A stretch of DNA of 64,000 nt. Source: Polynucleobacter sp. MWH-UH25E (GTDB lineage: Bacteria > Pseudomonadota > Gammaproteobacteria > Burkholderiales > Burkholderiaceae). Positions 48,779 to 58,687 of this stretch are shown one piece after another (the stretch's first letter is position 1; each line of letters opens with the position of its first letter). Below the pieces are notes generated by a model. The model worked only from the letters and a program-made list of their open reading frames with translations, was not told where the DNA came from and ran no database searches. Position numbers and translations under genes: made by a program. Location of the stretch: NCBI RefSeq assembly GCF_018687095.1, contig NZ_CP061286.1:744001-808000 (forward strand). The letters run 5' to 3'.

Positions 48779-50140
48779 ATGAAATTATTCAATCTAAAAA
48801 AAGTGGCAGTTACTTCAGTATTCGTTGCTGGAGGATTTATGTCAGTTGGCGTGCATGCTCAATCTTCCACTACAGCGACAGTTGGAGGTACCACTTACAC
48901 AGTAACCTTGTCCCCGCTAGAGACTTGGCCTACTGCTGTAAGCAATGGAGCACAATTAGTTTCAAGCCTTTCTTTGGCTAGAAGTTTGGCTGCAGCCTTG
49001 CCAACTTGGAATCCAGCAGTTAACACAATTGGTGGCAGCCATGTAGGACCATATTTTGCATACCTAAATAGTGGTGGTGCTTCTACTGTTGCATATTGGG
49101 ACAGCAGTTTTAGTATGGCTATTGGTAACTATGGCGTTAATGATTCAAGCTCTGCATATTGGGCGCTTGTGACTCTTGGTGCTGGCGGCCCATCTGTTGC
49201 CAACACGCAGACTTCTCTTGTAAATACAGCCTCATCGCTACAAAGTATCTACACGCTCCAGAACTCAGTATTAGCCAATAGCTTTAGCTATGACTGTGCG
49301 GACTTTGGTGCAAATGGTGTTTGCGTATCAGCTGGCGGTCGTAATACTGCTGTGTCAGCTGCTAATGGTTTGAATAACACCAGCGGCTTATTGATTGGTG
49401 GATATCGTATTGATAACAACTATCGTATTGGCGCTTACATAGACCAGAATTTATCTGTAAATAATGCTGGCTCTACAGTTAACTTGGGCAACAACACACC
49501 ATTGATTGGTCTGTTTGGTGCTTGGAATGAAAAACAAGATGGCACTGGTACTGAAGTTAAGGTATCTGCTGCTTATGGTCAAAAGAACACAACCATTACA
49601 CGCCAAGTAGTTGGCGCAGGTTCAACAGCCTCGGAAGCTGGTTCTGGTAGCTCACAACTCAACAGTCAAGGTGCTCAAGCAGTTGCTAAATATGGTTTTG
49701 GTGTTGCTAAAGATGTCATTGTGTCTCCATATGCTGGTATTCGTTATACACAGAACAATATGGGTGGCTATACGGAAAGCGCAACTAGCGCTGTAACTGC
49801 GCCATTAACTTACTCAGCTCTTAATACCAACGCTACTACTGTATTGGCTGGTGTAGGTGCCTCATACAAGTTTGTTCCACAAGCGGCTGTATTTGCAAGT
49901 GCTGGCATAGAGAGCGATACAAATACAGCTAATGGCTCACTCAGTGCCACTGGCGTATCTGGTTTAACCCCAGTGAATTTCAACTCTAATCCAGTGAAAA
50001 CAAGAGCAACAGCTACTGTTGGTACTTACTATGATGTTGAGAAGAATCAACGCATCGGTGTAACTGGTATTTACCGTCAAGAGCCATACCAGGCTGTTTC
50101 TACGACTACTGTGATGGCAACTTATACAGTCGGTTTGTAA
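48779..50140 (+). CDS. Outer-membrane autotransporter-barrel domain protein
   Basis: A 453-residue protein with a signal peptide (cleavage near HAQS), a ~170-residue N-terminal region rich in Ser/Gly/Ala/Thr, and a C-terminal ~260-residue beta-barrel-like region (GGYRIDNNYRIGAYIDQNL, KYGFGVAKDVIVSPYAGIRYTQ, VGTYYDVEKNQRIGVTG). The pattern fits the autotransporter beta-domain. It ends TYTVGL, so the terminal residue is Leu, not the usual aromatic. There is no large passenger, so it may be a stand-alone porin-like protein. Confidence 0.72.
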   Translation: MKLFNLKKVAVTSVFVAGGFMSVGVHAQSSTTATVGGTTYTVTLSPLETWPTAVSNGAQLVSSLSLARSLAAALPTWNPAVNTIGGSHVGPYFAYLNSGGASTVAYWDSSFSMAIGNYGVNDSSSAYWALVTLGAGGPSVANTQTSLVNTASSLQSIYTLQNSVLANSFSYDCADFGANGVCVSAGGRNTAVSAANGLNNTSGLLIGGYRIDNNYRIGAYIDQNLSVNNAGSTVNLGNNTPLIGLFGAWNEKQDGTGTEVKVSAAYGQKNTTITRQVVGAGSTASEAGSGSSQLNSQGAQAVAKYGFGVAKDVIVSPYAGIRYTQNNMGGYTESATSAVTAPLTYSALNTNATTVLAGVGASYKFVPQAAVFASAGIESDTNTANGSLSATGVSGLTPVNFNSNPVKTRATATVGTYYDVEKNQRIGVTGIYRQEPYQAVSTTTVMATYTVGL

Positions 50141-50159
50141 TCAAAGCTGCTTAGTAAAG

Positions 50160-50188
50160 AAAGACCGCCTTTGGGCGGTCTTTTTATT
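50160..50188 (+). terminator. Rho-independent terminator after the barrel protein
   Basis: AAAGACCGCC (50160-50169), loop TTTG, GGCGGTCTTT (50174-50183), then TTATT. Confidence 0.92.
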
Positions 50189-50240
50189 GGGTGTCTTCGT
50201 GCGTACTTAGATATGCTTTCCGTATTAATCGGGCCATTGT

Positions 50241-50720
50241 TTACTCGGTCGCTTTCCACTCACCAGACTTGCCACCACTCTTCTCAAGCAGCTTGATATC
50301 ACCCATCATCATGCCTCTATCGACTGCTTTGCACATATCGTAGATTGTGAGTAAGGCTACTTGGACCGCGGTGAGGGCTTCCATTTCAACACCAGTTGGT
50401 CCAGTTGTTTCTGTTCTAACTTGGCAGCTAATGCTATTGGTTTTTGGTTCAAGCTGAAACTCTAGGCTGACATGGGTTAATGCCAGCGGGTGGCAAAGCG
50501 GAATTAAATCCGGGGTTTTCTTGGAGCCTTGTATACCTGCAATCCTGGCGATTCCAAGCACATCACCTTTTTTGTGGGTGCCACCCTCTACCATTTTGAA
50601 GGTCTCTGGAAGCATTGTAATCTTGCCGGTCGCAATGGCAATACGATGGGTATGGGGCTTATCTCCTACATTTACCATATGGGCTTGGCCACTGGCATCA
50701 AAATGAGTTAGTTTGTTCAT
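50241..50720 (-). CDS. moaC: Cyclic pyranopterin monophosphate synthase
   Basis: The start at 50720 gives the usual ~159 residues; a longer frame to 50900 overlaps the divergent protease gene and has no MoaC homology. Motifs: LIPLCHPLALTHV and GPTGVEMEALTAVQVALLTIYDMCKAVDRGM. MoaC makes cyclic pyranopterin monophosphate from the MoaA product in molybdopterin synthesis. It is an isolated gene here, divergent from the M48 protease. Confidence 0.95.
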   Translation of the reverse strand: MNKLTHFDASGQAHMVNVGDKPHTHRIAIATGKITMLPETFKMVEGGTHKKGDVLGIARIAGIQGSKKTPDLIPLCHPLALTHVSLEFQLEPKTNSISCQVRTETTGPTGVEMEALTAVQVALLTIYDMCKAVDRGMMMGDIKLLEKSGGKSGEWKATE

Positions 50721-50743
50721 GGGATAAGTTTTACCATATAGGG

Positions 50744-52453
50744 ATGAAGGAAATAAAGTCAGGACAAAATACCGCAATTTGGCGTCGCATAGTGGCGGGT
50801 CAGCTTGTATTTGCCTTATGGTGTTCTTACACTTCGCCCGCTTATTCTGCTGGGGCTGCTCCAGCAGGCGATGTTTCGGTAGAGGGTAATTCAGCGGCAA
50901 TCTCCAATATCAATCGCGCTATGCAGTCTCCAGATGCACGCCCTGCGAATGCCCCAACCCGAAGTAGCTTACAAAGTCAGCCTGCGATTGTGTTGCCGGA
51001 TATGGGTGATCCTGGTGGTGATGCATTGAGTCGAGTAGATGAGCGTAAGTATGGCGAAATGATCATGCGTCAGATTCGTCCAGATGCAGATTATTCCAAC
51101 GATTTACCCATTTACGACTATCTCAATCAAATGGAGAGGCGTCTATTGCAGGCCGCTAAAAAGTTGCAGCTTGGTGGAGCAAATGAGCAAGGAAGTGGCG
51201 CTTACAACTTTGAATTATTTGCCGTGAAGGACAGCAGTATTAATGCGTTTGCATTGCCTGGTGGATTTATTGGGTTTCATACTGGGCTGCTGGTGAGTGC
51301 AGAGTCTGACTCTGAAGTGGCTTCGGTTATGGGGCATGAAACGGGCCACGTATTGCAGCGCCACTTGGCTAGACAGATGGACAAGCAAACTACGAATACG
51401 ATGATTGCGATTGCTGGCATGGTGCTGGGTGCTTTAGCAATGTCACGTAATCCTCAAGCAGCTGCAGGTTTAATGCAAGGTGGTCAAGCTGCTGCGATTA
51501 ATAATCAACTTTCTTATTCTAGGGATGCGGAGCGAGAAGCGGATCGCATTGGCTTTCAGATTTTGGATGCCAGTGGGTATGACGTCAATGGCGCTCCTGG
51601 GTTTTTCCAACGCTTGCAAAAGGCTACTGGAATTATGGACAAAGGTGTTCCTACTTATGTCCGCACTCACCCGCTCACAACGGATCGTATTGCAGATATG
51701 CAAGATCGGGCGCGCACTGTTCCAGCACGAAATGTTCCCACGGCTGTGGAGTTTTATTTCATTAAAGCCCGAGCACGAATGGAACAAGCGGGTAGTTCCA
51801 GTGGTCTCTATGACTTAAAAAACACATTTGATAGCTTGAGTAAGCAATCCCAAGTAGGCAAGCAAATGGAAGGTTTCTATGGCTTGGCTTTGATCGCGCA
51901 GCGACAAGGAAAGTGGGATCAAGCTGAATCTGATTTACAGCAAGCACGTAATTTAGCTCAGAAAGCAAGCGCACCAGGCTCTCCAATTCAGCGTCAAAGT
52001 TTGTCGCTAGAAATCACTGCCTCTGAATTGGCTTTGGCAAAAGGTAGAAATGAAGAGGCGCTGCAAATTGCGCAGAATGCTTTACGCGCCTACCCTCAGT
52101 CATATGCTGCCGGTGCCGCAATGGTGAATGCGGAGCTCAAGATGGGGCGTACAAACGATGCCATTACTTGGTTAAAGGCGCGAACACGCTCACAACCCAA
52201 TGAGATTTTGTGGTGGAGCATGCTATCTAATGCCTACGATCAAGCAAACAATGTTCCAATGCGCCATTTTGCTTTGGGTGAAAAGTACGCCTTAGAGGGG
52301 GCATGGCCCTCTGCTATTGAACAACTCAAGATTGCACGAAGCGCGGGCGGCGCTGATTTTTATCAAAGCTCTAGTATTGATGCGCGCCTTAGAGAAATGC
52401 AGCGGCAGTATCGAGATGAATTAAAGGATCAGGGAAAACAATTCCCTGGCTAG
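50744..52453 (+). CDS. bepA: M48 family periplasmic metalloprotease (BepA-like)
   Basis: A 569-residue protein with a signal-like N-terminus (GQLVFALWCSYTSPAYSAGAAP), a M48 protease domain with the zinc motif HETGHVLQRH and a third ligand region around SRDAEREADRIGFQ, and a C-terminal TPR region (~340-560). BepA/YfgC-type proteins quality-control LptD and the BAM complex in the periplasm. It is larger than E. coli BepA (487 residues), mainly by extra N- and C-terminal parts. Confidence 0.88.
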   Translation: MKEIKSGQNTAIWRRIVAGQLVFALWCSYTSPAYSAGAAPAGDVSVEGNSAAISNINRAMQSPDARPANAPTRSSLQSQPAIVLPDMGDPGGDALSRVDERKYGEMIMRQIRPDADYSNDLPIYDYLNQMERRLLQAAKKLQLGGANEQGSGAYNFELFAVKDSSINAFALPGGFIGFHTGLLVSAESDSEVASVMGHETGHVLQRHLARQMDKQTTNTMIAIAGMVLGALAMSRNPQAAAGLMQGGQAAAINNQLSYSRDAEREADRIGFQILDASGYDVNGAPGFFQRLQKATGIMDKGVPTYVRTHPLTTDRIADMQDRARTVPARNVPTAVEFYFIKARARMEQAGSSSGLYDLKNTFDSLSKQSQVGKQMEGFYGLALIAQRQGKWDQAESDLQQARNLAQKASAPGSPIQRQSLSLEITASELALAKGRNEEALQIAQNALRAYPQSYAAGAAMVNAELKMGRTNDAITWLKARTRSQPNEILWWSMLSNAYDQANNVPMRHFALGEKYALEGAWPSAIEQLKIARSAGGADFYQSSSIDARLREMQRQYRDELKDQGKQFPG

Positions 52454-52463
52454 CATTGGCCCA

Positions 52464-53081
52464 TTAAAGTGGCATGGGTTCTTTGATGAATCCAAAGCGC
52501 TTGCCCAGTTCATCTGAGTGAATAGGATCTAGTGCTAGCTGCTTGCCTTGCCAGTTCCATGAACCCCCAAAACTGCATGCTTCCTCGCGTAATTTGGCTA
52601 GTTCAGAAAATTGATCCAGGTCGTGATCATGAAGTAGGGCAATACCAAGATAATCTGCTGTCTCAAACCGTTGAGTTGCTAAATCTTTACAAATGCTTTG
52701 CTTTATAAATCCAGCAATGTAAATATTACCGTTTTCATCGCTTAGGGCCGAGCTCGGATTGATCTCAGTCTGGCATTGTGTAATCATCTTTAGACCATCC
52801 TCACCGGGGATGATGCGTGCAACCCATGGGGTATTAGTTAGAGTAATAAATACCCGTTGTGGACCATTCTGGAAAAAGTATCTGCCAGATTGATCGCATG
52901 CGTAATTGCGGTTAATAAATTCTTTAAGGGCGGTGTGTTCAATTACTTGGCCTGGCAATCTATTTTGCTGGGCGAATTCATCTCGCATACGCCACTGGCC
53001 TCTACGATCTAAAGCAAGCCAACCATAGCAATCCGGCACATTAGGCCATTTAATGAGTGAGCGTAATACTTGCTCATCCAT
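52464..53081 (-). CDS. DUF2946 family protein
   Basis: The start at 53081, just after the upstream gene stop (53086), gives 205 residues beginning MDEQVLRSLIKWPNVPDCYGWL. KWPNVPxCYGWLxLDxRGxW, NRNYACDQSGRYFFQNGPQRV and FIKQSICKDLATQRF are features of a betaproteobacterial family of unknown function, annotated DUF2946 (family name from memory). A longer frame from 53159 overlaps the NTF2 gene. It is probably coupled to that gene. Confidence 0.72.
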   Translation of the reverse strand: MDEQVLRSLIKWPNVPDCYGWLALDRRGQWRMRDEFAQQNRLPGQVIEHTALKEFINRNYACDQSGRYFFQNGPQRVFITLTNTPWVARIIPGEDGLKMITQCQTEINPSSALSDENGNIYIAGFIKQSICKDLATQRFETADYLGIALLHDHDLDQFSELAKLREEACSFGGSWNWQGKQLALDPIHSDELGKRFGFIKEPMPL

Positions 53082-53085
53082 TGAT

Positions 53086-53520
53086 TTAGTGGAAACCGTG
53101 GGGTGTTGATGGTGCGTCGAAGGTGTCGTCAGTTGACCGGCTGGCATGCAAATGCGCAATGCGCCAACCTTGACTATCTTGCAAGAGCACCAACGTGATG
53201 TTTAGAAAAAACTCCGCTTCAATTTGATCTGCCCTCAAATGAACGGCTTCAGTCGTGTCATAAACTGCCGCTCCTAAAATGGAGTGGCTGATACAGGCGA
53301 TAGGCTCTAAGAATAAGGCTTGTTTTGAGAGTAATCTTTCAAGGCCGTCCCGAATTTCAGCGTGCCCACTGAGTCGATGTCCTTCTGGTAGTACACAGGT
53401 AATAGAGTCGTCATCTAACCAGATTGCTAGTGCGCCTTGAACATCGCGGTGGCGTAGAGCATCGCGCCAAGCATCAACTACTTCATCGGCATTATGAAAA
53501 AGTCTAGCGAGTTTAGTCAT
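53086..53520 (-). CDS. SnoaL/NTF2-like fold protein
   Basis: A 144-residue alpha+beta protein of the nuclear-transport-factor-2-like superfamily (DUF4440/SnoaL type): FHNADEVVDAWRDALRHRDVQGALAIWLDDDSITCVLPEGHRLSG at the start and a C-terminal beta strand QGWRIAHLHAS. Such proteins bind small molecules or catalyse isomerisations. Exact function unknown. Its stop is 5 bp before the DUF2946 start. Confidence 0.78.
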   Translation of the reverse strand: MTKLARLFHNADEVVDAWRDALRHRDVQGALAIWLDDDSITCVLPEGHRLSGHAEIRDGLERLLSKQALFLEPIACISHSILGAAVYDTTEAVHLRADQIEAEFFLNITLVLLQDSQGWRIAHLHASRSTDDTFDAPSTPHGFH

Positions 53521-53537
53521 AGCTAGTTTCCTGTGGG

Positions 53538-54572
53538 CTATAGCAAGGTATTCAGTGTAGCGAATACTTGTTGCGGGAGGATGTCATTTAGACACTTTAG
53601 ATGGCCAAGAGGACATTCTTTTTTGTGGCAAGGGCTGCAAGGGAGATTGAGCCAAAGCACTTTGGCCATTTCTGATAATGGTGGAGTGTGTGCAGGATCG
53701 CTTGAGCCAAAAATAGCCACTTGGGGTGTTTTGAGTGCTGCGGCAATATGCATCAATCCAGAATCGTTGCTGACAACGGCTTTAGCTGCGCCAATTAATG
53801 CGATAGCCTCATCTAGAGATGTATTGCCACACCAGTTATGAATATTTGCTCGATTCTGGGATTGCTGAAGAATTTCTTCGGCTAGTTGATGATCGCCCTT
53901 GCCACCCAGAAGAATGATGTGTGCATTTGTGTGAGTATGGGCAAGACTGTTTGCTAATGCTGCGAAGTGAGGAGCGGGCCAGCGTTTGGTTGGTCCGTAT
54001 TCAGCACCTGGACAAAAAACAAATACTGAGTTGGGATCAATATTTGCATCTGATAATTTTTTGTTGATAGATTGGCTGGCAGTTGCAGCAACATTAAGCT
54101 TAGGCGTAAGTGATCTTGCCACAGGTAATTCACCATGCGAAAGCAATTCGCCCAGAGCTAAGTAATGTTCTACCATTGGTGGGCGATTCACTTTGCTTGG
54201 GTTATCGAGCGCCACATTAATCAATCCAAAGCGCAGCTCACCACGGTAGCCAACCCGAAAAGGGATGTTTGCTAGCCAGGGGATGAGTGCTGACTTCAGG
54301 CTATTTGGAAGGACAAAACAAGCTTGATAGTTTTTTTCTTGAAGATCTTTTGCTAATTGCTTGCGCAATCCCCACTGCAATTGTTTATGCTGAAAATCGG
54401 CTTCGATTACATCGTTGACTTCGGTACATGCGCGATAAATAGGTGCTACCCAATTGCTAGCAAGCACATCAATTTTTGAGGCTGGGTATTGAGTTTTGAG
54501 AGCAGCTAATAGTGGCTGCGTCATGACGGCATCCCCAATCCAGTTTGGGGCGATGATCAGAATACCTTGCAT
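53538..54572 (-). CDS. waaF: ADP-heptose:LPS heptosyltransferase II
   Basis: A 344-residue GT9 glycosyltransferase. ILIIAPNWIGDAVMTQPLLAALK at the N-terminus, VFCPGAEYGPTKRWP in the second domain and SNDSGLMHIAAALKTPQVAIFGSSDPAHTPPL near the C-terminus are characteristic. It adds the second heptose to the inner core of lipopolysaccharide on the cytoplasmic face. Followed on the same strand by the NTF2-like and DUF2946 genes. Confidence 0.95.
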   Translation of the reverse strand: MQGILIIAPNWIGDAVMTQPLLAALKTQYPASKIDVLASNWVAPIYRACTEVNDVIEADFQHKQLQWGLRKQLAKDLQEKNYQACFVLPNSLKSALIPWLANIPFRVGYRGELRFGLINVALDNPSKVNRPPMVEHYLALGELLSHGELPVARSLTPKLNVAATASQSINKKLSDANIDPNSVFVFCPGAEYGPTKRWPAPHFAALANSLAHTHTNAHIILLGGKGDHQLAEEILQQSQNRANIHNWCGNTSLDEAIALIGAAKAVVSNDSGLMHIAAALKTPQVAIFGSSDPAHTPPLSEMAKVLWLNLPCSPCHKKECPLGHLKCLNDILPQQVFATLNTLL

Positions 54573-54622
54573 GAGATGTATCCCGACTCAGCACCCCTTA
54601 ATGAATGGGGTGCTGATACGAA

Positions 54623-54814
54623 TCAGTGCCCGTGTGGCTCAGTGCCAGGGATGAGTTTGTACTCAGTGCCACAGTATGGGCACTTTGCTTCCCCGGTCTT
54701 TGTGATATCCAAAAAGACGCGTGGATGAGAGTTCCATGCAGGCGTTTTATTTGTAGGGCAATGTAAAGGAAGATCTTTGCCGTCGACCATCACAGCTTGA
54801 GATTGAGTCATCAC
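54623..54814 (-). CDS. zf-CHCC zinc-finger protein
   Basis: A 63-residue protein with the CHCC zinc-finger layout: LHCPTNKTPAWNSHPRVFLDI (Cys, His) then AKCPYCGTEYKL (Cys-x2-Cys). These small proteins are homologous to mitochondrial complex I subunit NDUFS6. The family is commonly found beside ilvE and waaF in betaproteobacteria. Role in Fe-S or complex I assembly is inferred. Confidence 0.88.
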   Translation of the reverse strand: MMTQSQAVMVDGKDLPLHCPTNKTPAWNSHPRVFLDITKTGEAKCPYCGTEYKLIPGTEPHGH

Positions 54815-54843
54815 TTGCTTTCTAGGAGTTAAATACGATTAAC

Positions 54844-55767
54844 TTATTTAACGAAGGTGAGCCAAGATTTGTACTTATCATTTCTGCCGTAAACAGCATC
54901 GAAGTAAGTCTTCTGGATTTTTTCAGTAATCGGGCCACGTTTGCCATCACCAATCGTGCGATCATCAAGTTCGCGGATTGGAGTTACCTCGGCAGCAGTT
55001 CCGGTAAAGAATGCTTCGTCGGCTGAATACACTTCATCACGTGTTAAACGTTTCTCACGTACTTCATAGCCAAGATCTTTAGCAATCTGAATGACGGAGT
55101 CACGGGTGATGCCATCTAGGCAAGAGGCTAGGTCTGGGGTGTAAACAATTCCGTTGCGAACCATAAAGAGGTTTTCGCCAGAACCTTCTGAAACGTAACC
55201 TTCTGTATCGAGCAACAATGCCTCATCGTATCCATTGGCAGTTACTTCTTGATTGGCCAAAATGGAGTTGATGTAATAGCCAGAGGCTTTAGCGCGAACC
55301 AAAGATGAATTTACAAAGTGGCGTGTGAAGGAGGATGTTTTAACGCGAATACCTTTGTTAATGCCATCTTCGCCCAAATAAGCACCCCATTCCCAGGCGG
55401 CGATTGAGGTGTGTATGCTGTTGCCTTTAGGGGAGATACCGAGTTTTTGCGACCCGATGAAGATGATCGGGCGGATGTAGCAGGCTTCGAGCTTATTGCT
55501 ATTAATGACATCAATAATGCCCTTACTAATCTCTTCAGGGCTATATGGCATGCTCATTTGAAAGATTTTGGTGCCATTGAATAAGCGCTTTACGTGCTCT
55601 GGTAGGCGAAAAATAGCAGTGCCTTGGGCTGTTTTATAGGCGCGAATACCCTCAAATACGCCCATTCCGTAATGTAGGCTGTGGGTTAATACGTGAACAT
55701 TTGCTTCACGCCAAGGAATCAGCTTCCCATCGGACCAAATAAAACCATCGCGGTCGGACATCGACAT
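54844..55767 (-). CDS. ilvE: Branched-chain amino acid aminotransferase
   Basis: A 307-residue fold-type IV PLP enzyme. HVLTHSLHYGMGVFEGIRAYKT at the start, the PLP lysine in VKTSSFTRHFVNSSLVRAKASGYYINSILA and ALLLDTEGYVSEGSGENLFMV are present. It transaminates the 2-oxo acids of Leu, Ile and Val in the last step of their synthesis. Divergent from pgk with 211 bp between them, where no gene is seen. Confidence 0.95.
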   Translation of the reverse strand: MSMSDRDGFIWSDGKLIPWREANVHVLTHSLHYGMGVFEGIRAYKTAQGTAIFRLPEHVKRLFNGTKIFQMSMPYSPEEISKGIIDVINSNKLEACYIRPIIFIGSQKLGISPKGNSIHTSIAAWEWGAYLGEDGINKGIRVKTSSFTRHFVNSSLVRAKASGYYINSILANQEVTANGYDEALLLDTEGYVSEGSGENLFMVRNGIVYTPDLASCLDGITRDSVIQIAKDLGYEVREKRLTRDEVYSADEAFFTGTAAEVTPIRELDDRTIGDGKRGPITEKIQKTYFDAVYGRNDKYKSWLTFVK

Positions 55768-55978
55768 TTTTTCTACCTTTTGTGTCTATAGGCTATCTGT
55801 AAATAGCGGATTAATCGGGGCGCCAGGCCAGGCGGTCTATGACCAATTGGCTCAGGGTGCGTCCAAGCCTCTATTGTAGAGCAGGCGACCCCATTTGTAG
55901 GCAAGGACCCAGGGGGTTGTAGGGCGGGACGATTTAGAATGGAGTATTCCCCATAAACCACCATATTTAGCCTATCTC

Positions 55979-57190
55979 ATGCCTGAATCCTTATTTAAAG
56001 TGAAGCGTTTAAGCGAATTAGCCCAATCGGGCCAATTAAAGGGTAAGCGAGTGTTGATTCGCGCTGACCTAAACGTTCCTCAAGATGACGCTGGCAATAT
56101 TACCGAGGACACCCGTATTCGTGCATCCATGCCTGCCGTGCAGATGTGTTTGGATGCCGGAGCTGCTGTGATGGTGACTTCCCACTTAGGTCGTCCTACT
56201 GAAGGTCAATTTAAGCCTGAGGATAGTTTGGCGCCAGTTGCGGATCGGATTGCAACATTGCTGAATCGCAAAGTGCCTTTGATTAGTGATTGGGTTGAAG
56301 GTGGATTTGAAGTGAATCCAGGTGAAGTAGTGCTTCTGGAAAACTGTCGCTTAAATGTGGGCGAGAAAAAGAATAGCGATGAGTTGGCAAAGAAAATTGC
56401 TTCACTCTGTGATGTCTATGTAAATGATGCTTTTGGTACTGCGCATCGTGCTGAAGCAACCACAAACGGCGTTGCTAAATTTGCACCAGTTGCTTGCGCT
56501 GGTCCACTGATGGCTGCTGAATTAGATGCATTAAGCCGTGCACTCGCAAGCCCTAAGCGTCCATTGGTGGCAATTGTTGCCGGCTCAAAAGTGTCTTCTA
56601 AGTTAACCATCTTGAAGGCCCTCTCTGAAAAAGTAGATGAGCTTATTGTTGGTGGTGGTATTGCCAATACATTCATGTTGGCTAAAGGTTTGCCTATTGG
56701 AAAGTCATTGGCAGAGCCTGATTTAGTGAATGAAGCTAAAGAGATTATGGATCTCATGGAAAAGCGCGGAGCTCATGTACCTATTCCAGAAGATGTGGTG
56801 GTCGCAAACGAACTGTCCCCACTGGCGCGCGCAAACCGAGTGCCAGCAGATCAAGTTGCTGAAGATGACATGATTTTAGATATCGGACCCAAGACCGCCG
56901 CACGACTCTCTATCATGCTGGCTCATGCGGGAACCATTGTTTGGAATGGGCCACTTGGTGTATTTGAGATTGATCAATTTGGTGGCGGCACAAAAATGTT
57001 GGCGGCTGCAATTGCACACTCTCCCGCATTCTCTATTGCTGGTGGCGGCGATACCTTAGCGGCGATCGCCAAATACGGTATTGAAAATCAAGTGGATTAC
57101 ATCTCTACTGGCGGTGGTGCGTTCTTGGAATTCTTAGAAGGCAAAACACTGCCAGCCTTCGCAGTGCTAGCTGAGAGAGCGAAAGATTAA
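55979..57190 (+). CDS. pgk: Phosphoglycerate kinase
   Basis: A 403-residue monomeric kinase: RVLIRADLNVPQ, VMVTSHLGRPTEG, VLLENCRLNVGEKKN and WNGPLGVFEIDQF with the nucleotide-binding GGGDTLAAI. It makes ATP from 1,3-bisphosphoglycerate. First gene of the glycolytic run pgk-pyk-fba, with pyk 2 bp downstream. Confidence 0.98.
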   Translation: MPESLFKVKRLSELAQSGQLKGKRVLIRADLNVPQDDAGNITEDTRIRASMPAVQMCLDAGAAVMVTSHLGRPTEGQFKPEDSLAPVADRIATLLNRKVPLISDWVEGGFEVNPGEVVLLENCRLNVGEKKNSDELAKKIASLCDVYVNDAFGTAHRAEATTNGVAKFAPVACAGPLMAAELDALSRALASPKRPLVAIVAGSKVSSKLTILKALSEKVDELIVGGGIANTFMLAKGLPIGKSLAEPDLVNEAKEIMDLMEKRGAHVPIPEDVVVANELSPLARANRVPADQVAEDDMILDIGPKTAARLSIMLAHAGTIVWNGPLGVFEIDQFGGGTKMLAAAIAHSPAFSIAGGGDTLAAIAKYGIENQVDYISTGGGAFLEFLEGKTLPAFAVLAERAKD

Positions 57191-57192
57191 AT

Positions 57193-58629
57193 ATGCTTAG
57201 AGCAACCAAAATCATTGCGACTTTAGGACCGGCTTCTGAAAAACCGGAAGTCTTGCGCGAGATGATTCGTGCGGGTGTCGATGTCGTGCGTATGAACTTT
57301 TCTCATGGCACTGTTGCTGATCACAAGGCGCGTCATGATTTGGTGCGTAGTATTTCTGCTGAAGTTGGCAAAGAAGTTGGCATCATGGCTGATTTACAGG
57401 GGCCAAAGATTCGCGTAGGTAAATTTGCCGACACCAAAATATTGCTCAAAGAAGGCGATAAATTTACTTTGGATGTGAATTGCGAGCTGGGCAATCAAGA
57501 TTGTGTTGGTTTGGATTACAAAGAGCTTCCAAATGATGTGAAGCAGGGTGATCGGTTGTTATTAAACGATGGCTTGGTGGTATTGCGCGTCGAAAGTGTT
57601 CAGGGTGGGAAAATATTGACACTGGTTGAACAGGGTGGGCCGCTTTCCAATAACAAGGGCATTAACCGTGCGGGTGGTGGTTTGACTGCACCTGCGCTGA
57701 CTGAAAAAGATATTGCTGATTTAGATGCGGCGATTGCGATGGGCGTTGATTTTTTAGCTATCAGTTTTCCTAAAGATGGTGCCGACATGGCTTATGCCCG
57801 TAAGCTTGCTGATGCGGCCAGTAAAAAGCACGGCGTTGGCAAAGTCAGAACGATTGCCAAAGTAGAGCGTGCTGAAGCAATTGCGCCAGAAGCACTAAAA
57901 AGCATTATTGCTGAGAGTGACGGCATTATGGTGGCCCGTGGTGATCTTGCAATTGAAGTGGGCAATGCTGCAGTACCTGCTTTACAAAAGCGCATGATTG
58001 CTTGGGCGCGAGAAGCCGATAAGTTCACCATCACCGCAACACAAATGATGGAATCGATGATTAATGCTCCTGTACCAACTCGCGCTGAGGTAAGTGACGT
58101 GGCCAATGCGGTACTTGATGGCACTGATGCAGTGATGCTCTCGGCGGAATCTGCGGCGGGTATGTACCCTGTGCAAACGATTAAGGCGATGGCGGAGATT
58201 TGTGTAGAGGCTGAAAAGTCTGATCGTGTCAAATTGGAGACAGACTTCTTGGATCAAACATTTACACGTATTGATCAGACGATTGCCTTGGGCGCTTTGT
58301 TTACTGCTCACCATCTCAATGCTGATGCGATCGCCGCTTTAACCGACTCAGGATCAACTGCAATTTGGATGAGTCGTCATAATATTCATGTGCCAATCTT
58401 TGCATTGACTTCGAAGATTGCAACACAACGCGCTTTGAGTACTTACCGCAATGTCACTCCAATTGGATTGGATTACACCAAGGATAGAGATACCGCCTTG
58501 CAAGAGGTTGAGGCGTGTTTAAAGGGTCTGGGCGCTGTTAAGCAAGGTGCTACCGTAGTACTTACCTCAGGCGAGCCAATGGGCGAACCAGGGGGTACTA
58601 ATACTCTGAAGATTATTCATGTGAAGTAA
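57193..58629 (+). CDS. pyk: Pyruvate kinase
   Basis: A 478-residue enzyme. TKIIATLGPASEKPEVLREMI, VVRMNFSHG, IMADLQGPKIRVG and the metal-binding region IMVARGDLAIEVG are present, with a C-terminal domain for allostery. It converts phosphoenolpyruvate and ADP to pyruvate and ATP. Coupled to pgk. Confidence 0.98.
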   Translation: MLRATKIIATLGPASEKPEVLREMIRAGVDVVRMNFSHGTVADHKARHDLVRSISAEVGKEVGIMADLQGPKIRVGKFADTKILLKEGDKFTLDVNCELGNQDCVGLDYKELPNDVKQGDRLLLNDGLVVLRVESVQGGKILTLVEQGGPLSNNKGINRAGGGLTAPALTEKDIADLDAAIAMGVDFLAISFPKDGADMAYARKLADAASKKHGVGKVRTIAKVERAEAIAPEALKSIIAESDGIMVARGDLAIEVGNAAVPALQKRMIAWAREADKFTITATQMMESMINAPVPTRAEVSDVANAVLDGTDAVMLSAESAAGMYPVQTIKAMAEICVEAEKSDRVKLETDFLDQTFTRIDQTIALGALFTAHHLNADAIAALTDSGSTAIWMSRHNIHVPIFALTSKIATQRALSTYRNVTPIGLDYTKDRDTALQEVEACLKGLGAVKQGATVVLTSGEPMGEPGGTNTLKIIHVK

Positions 58630-58687
58630 ACCAACCTCATCAATATTCAATTACAACCTTAAATCTATTTCTAATTAAGAGAACATC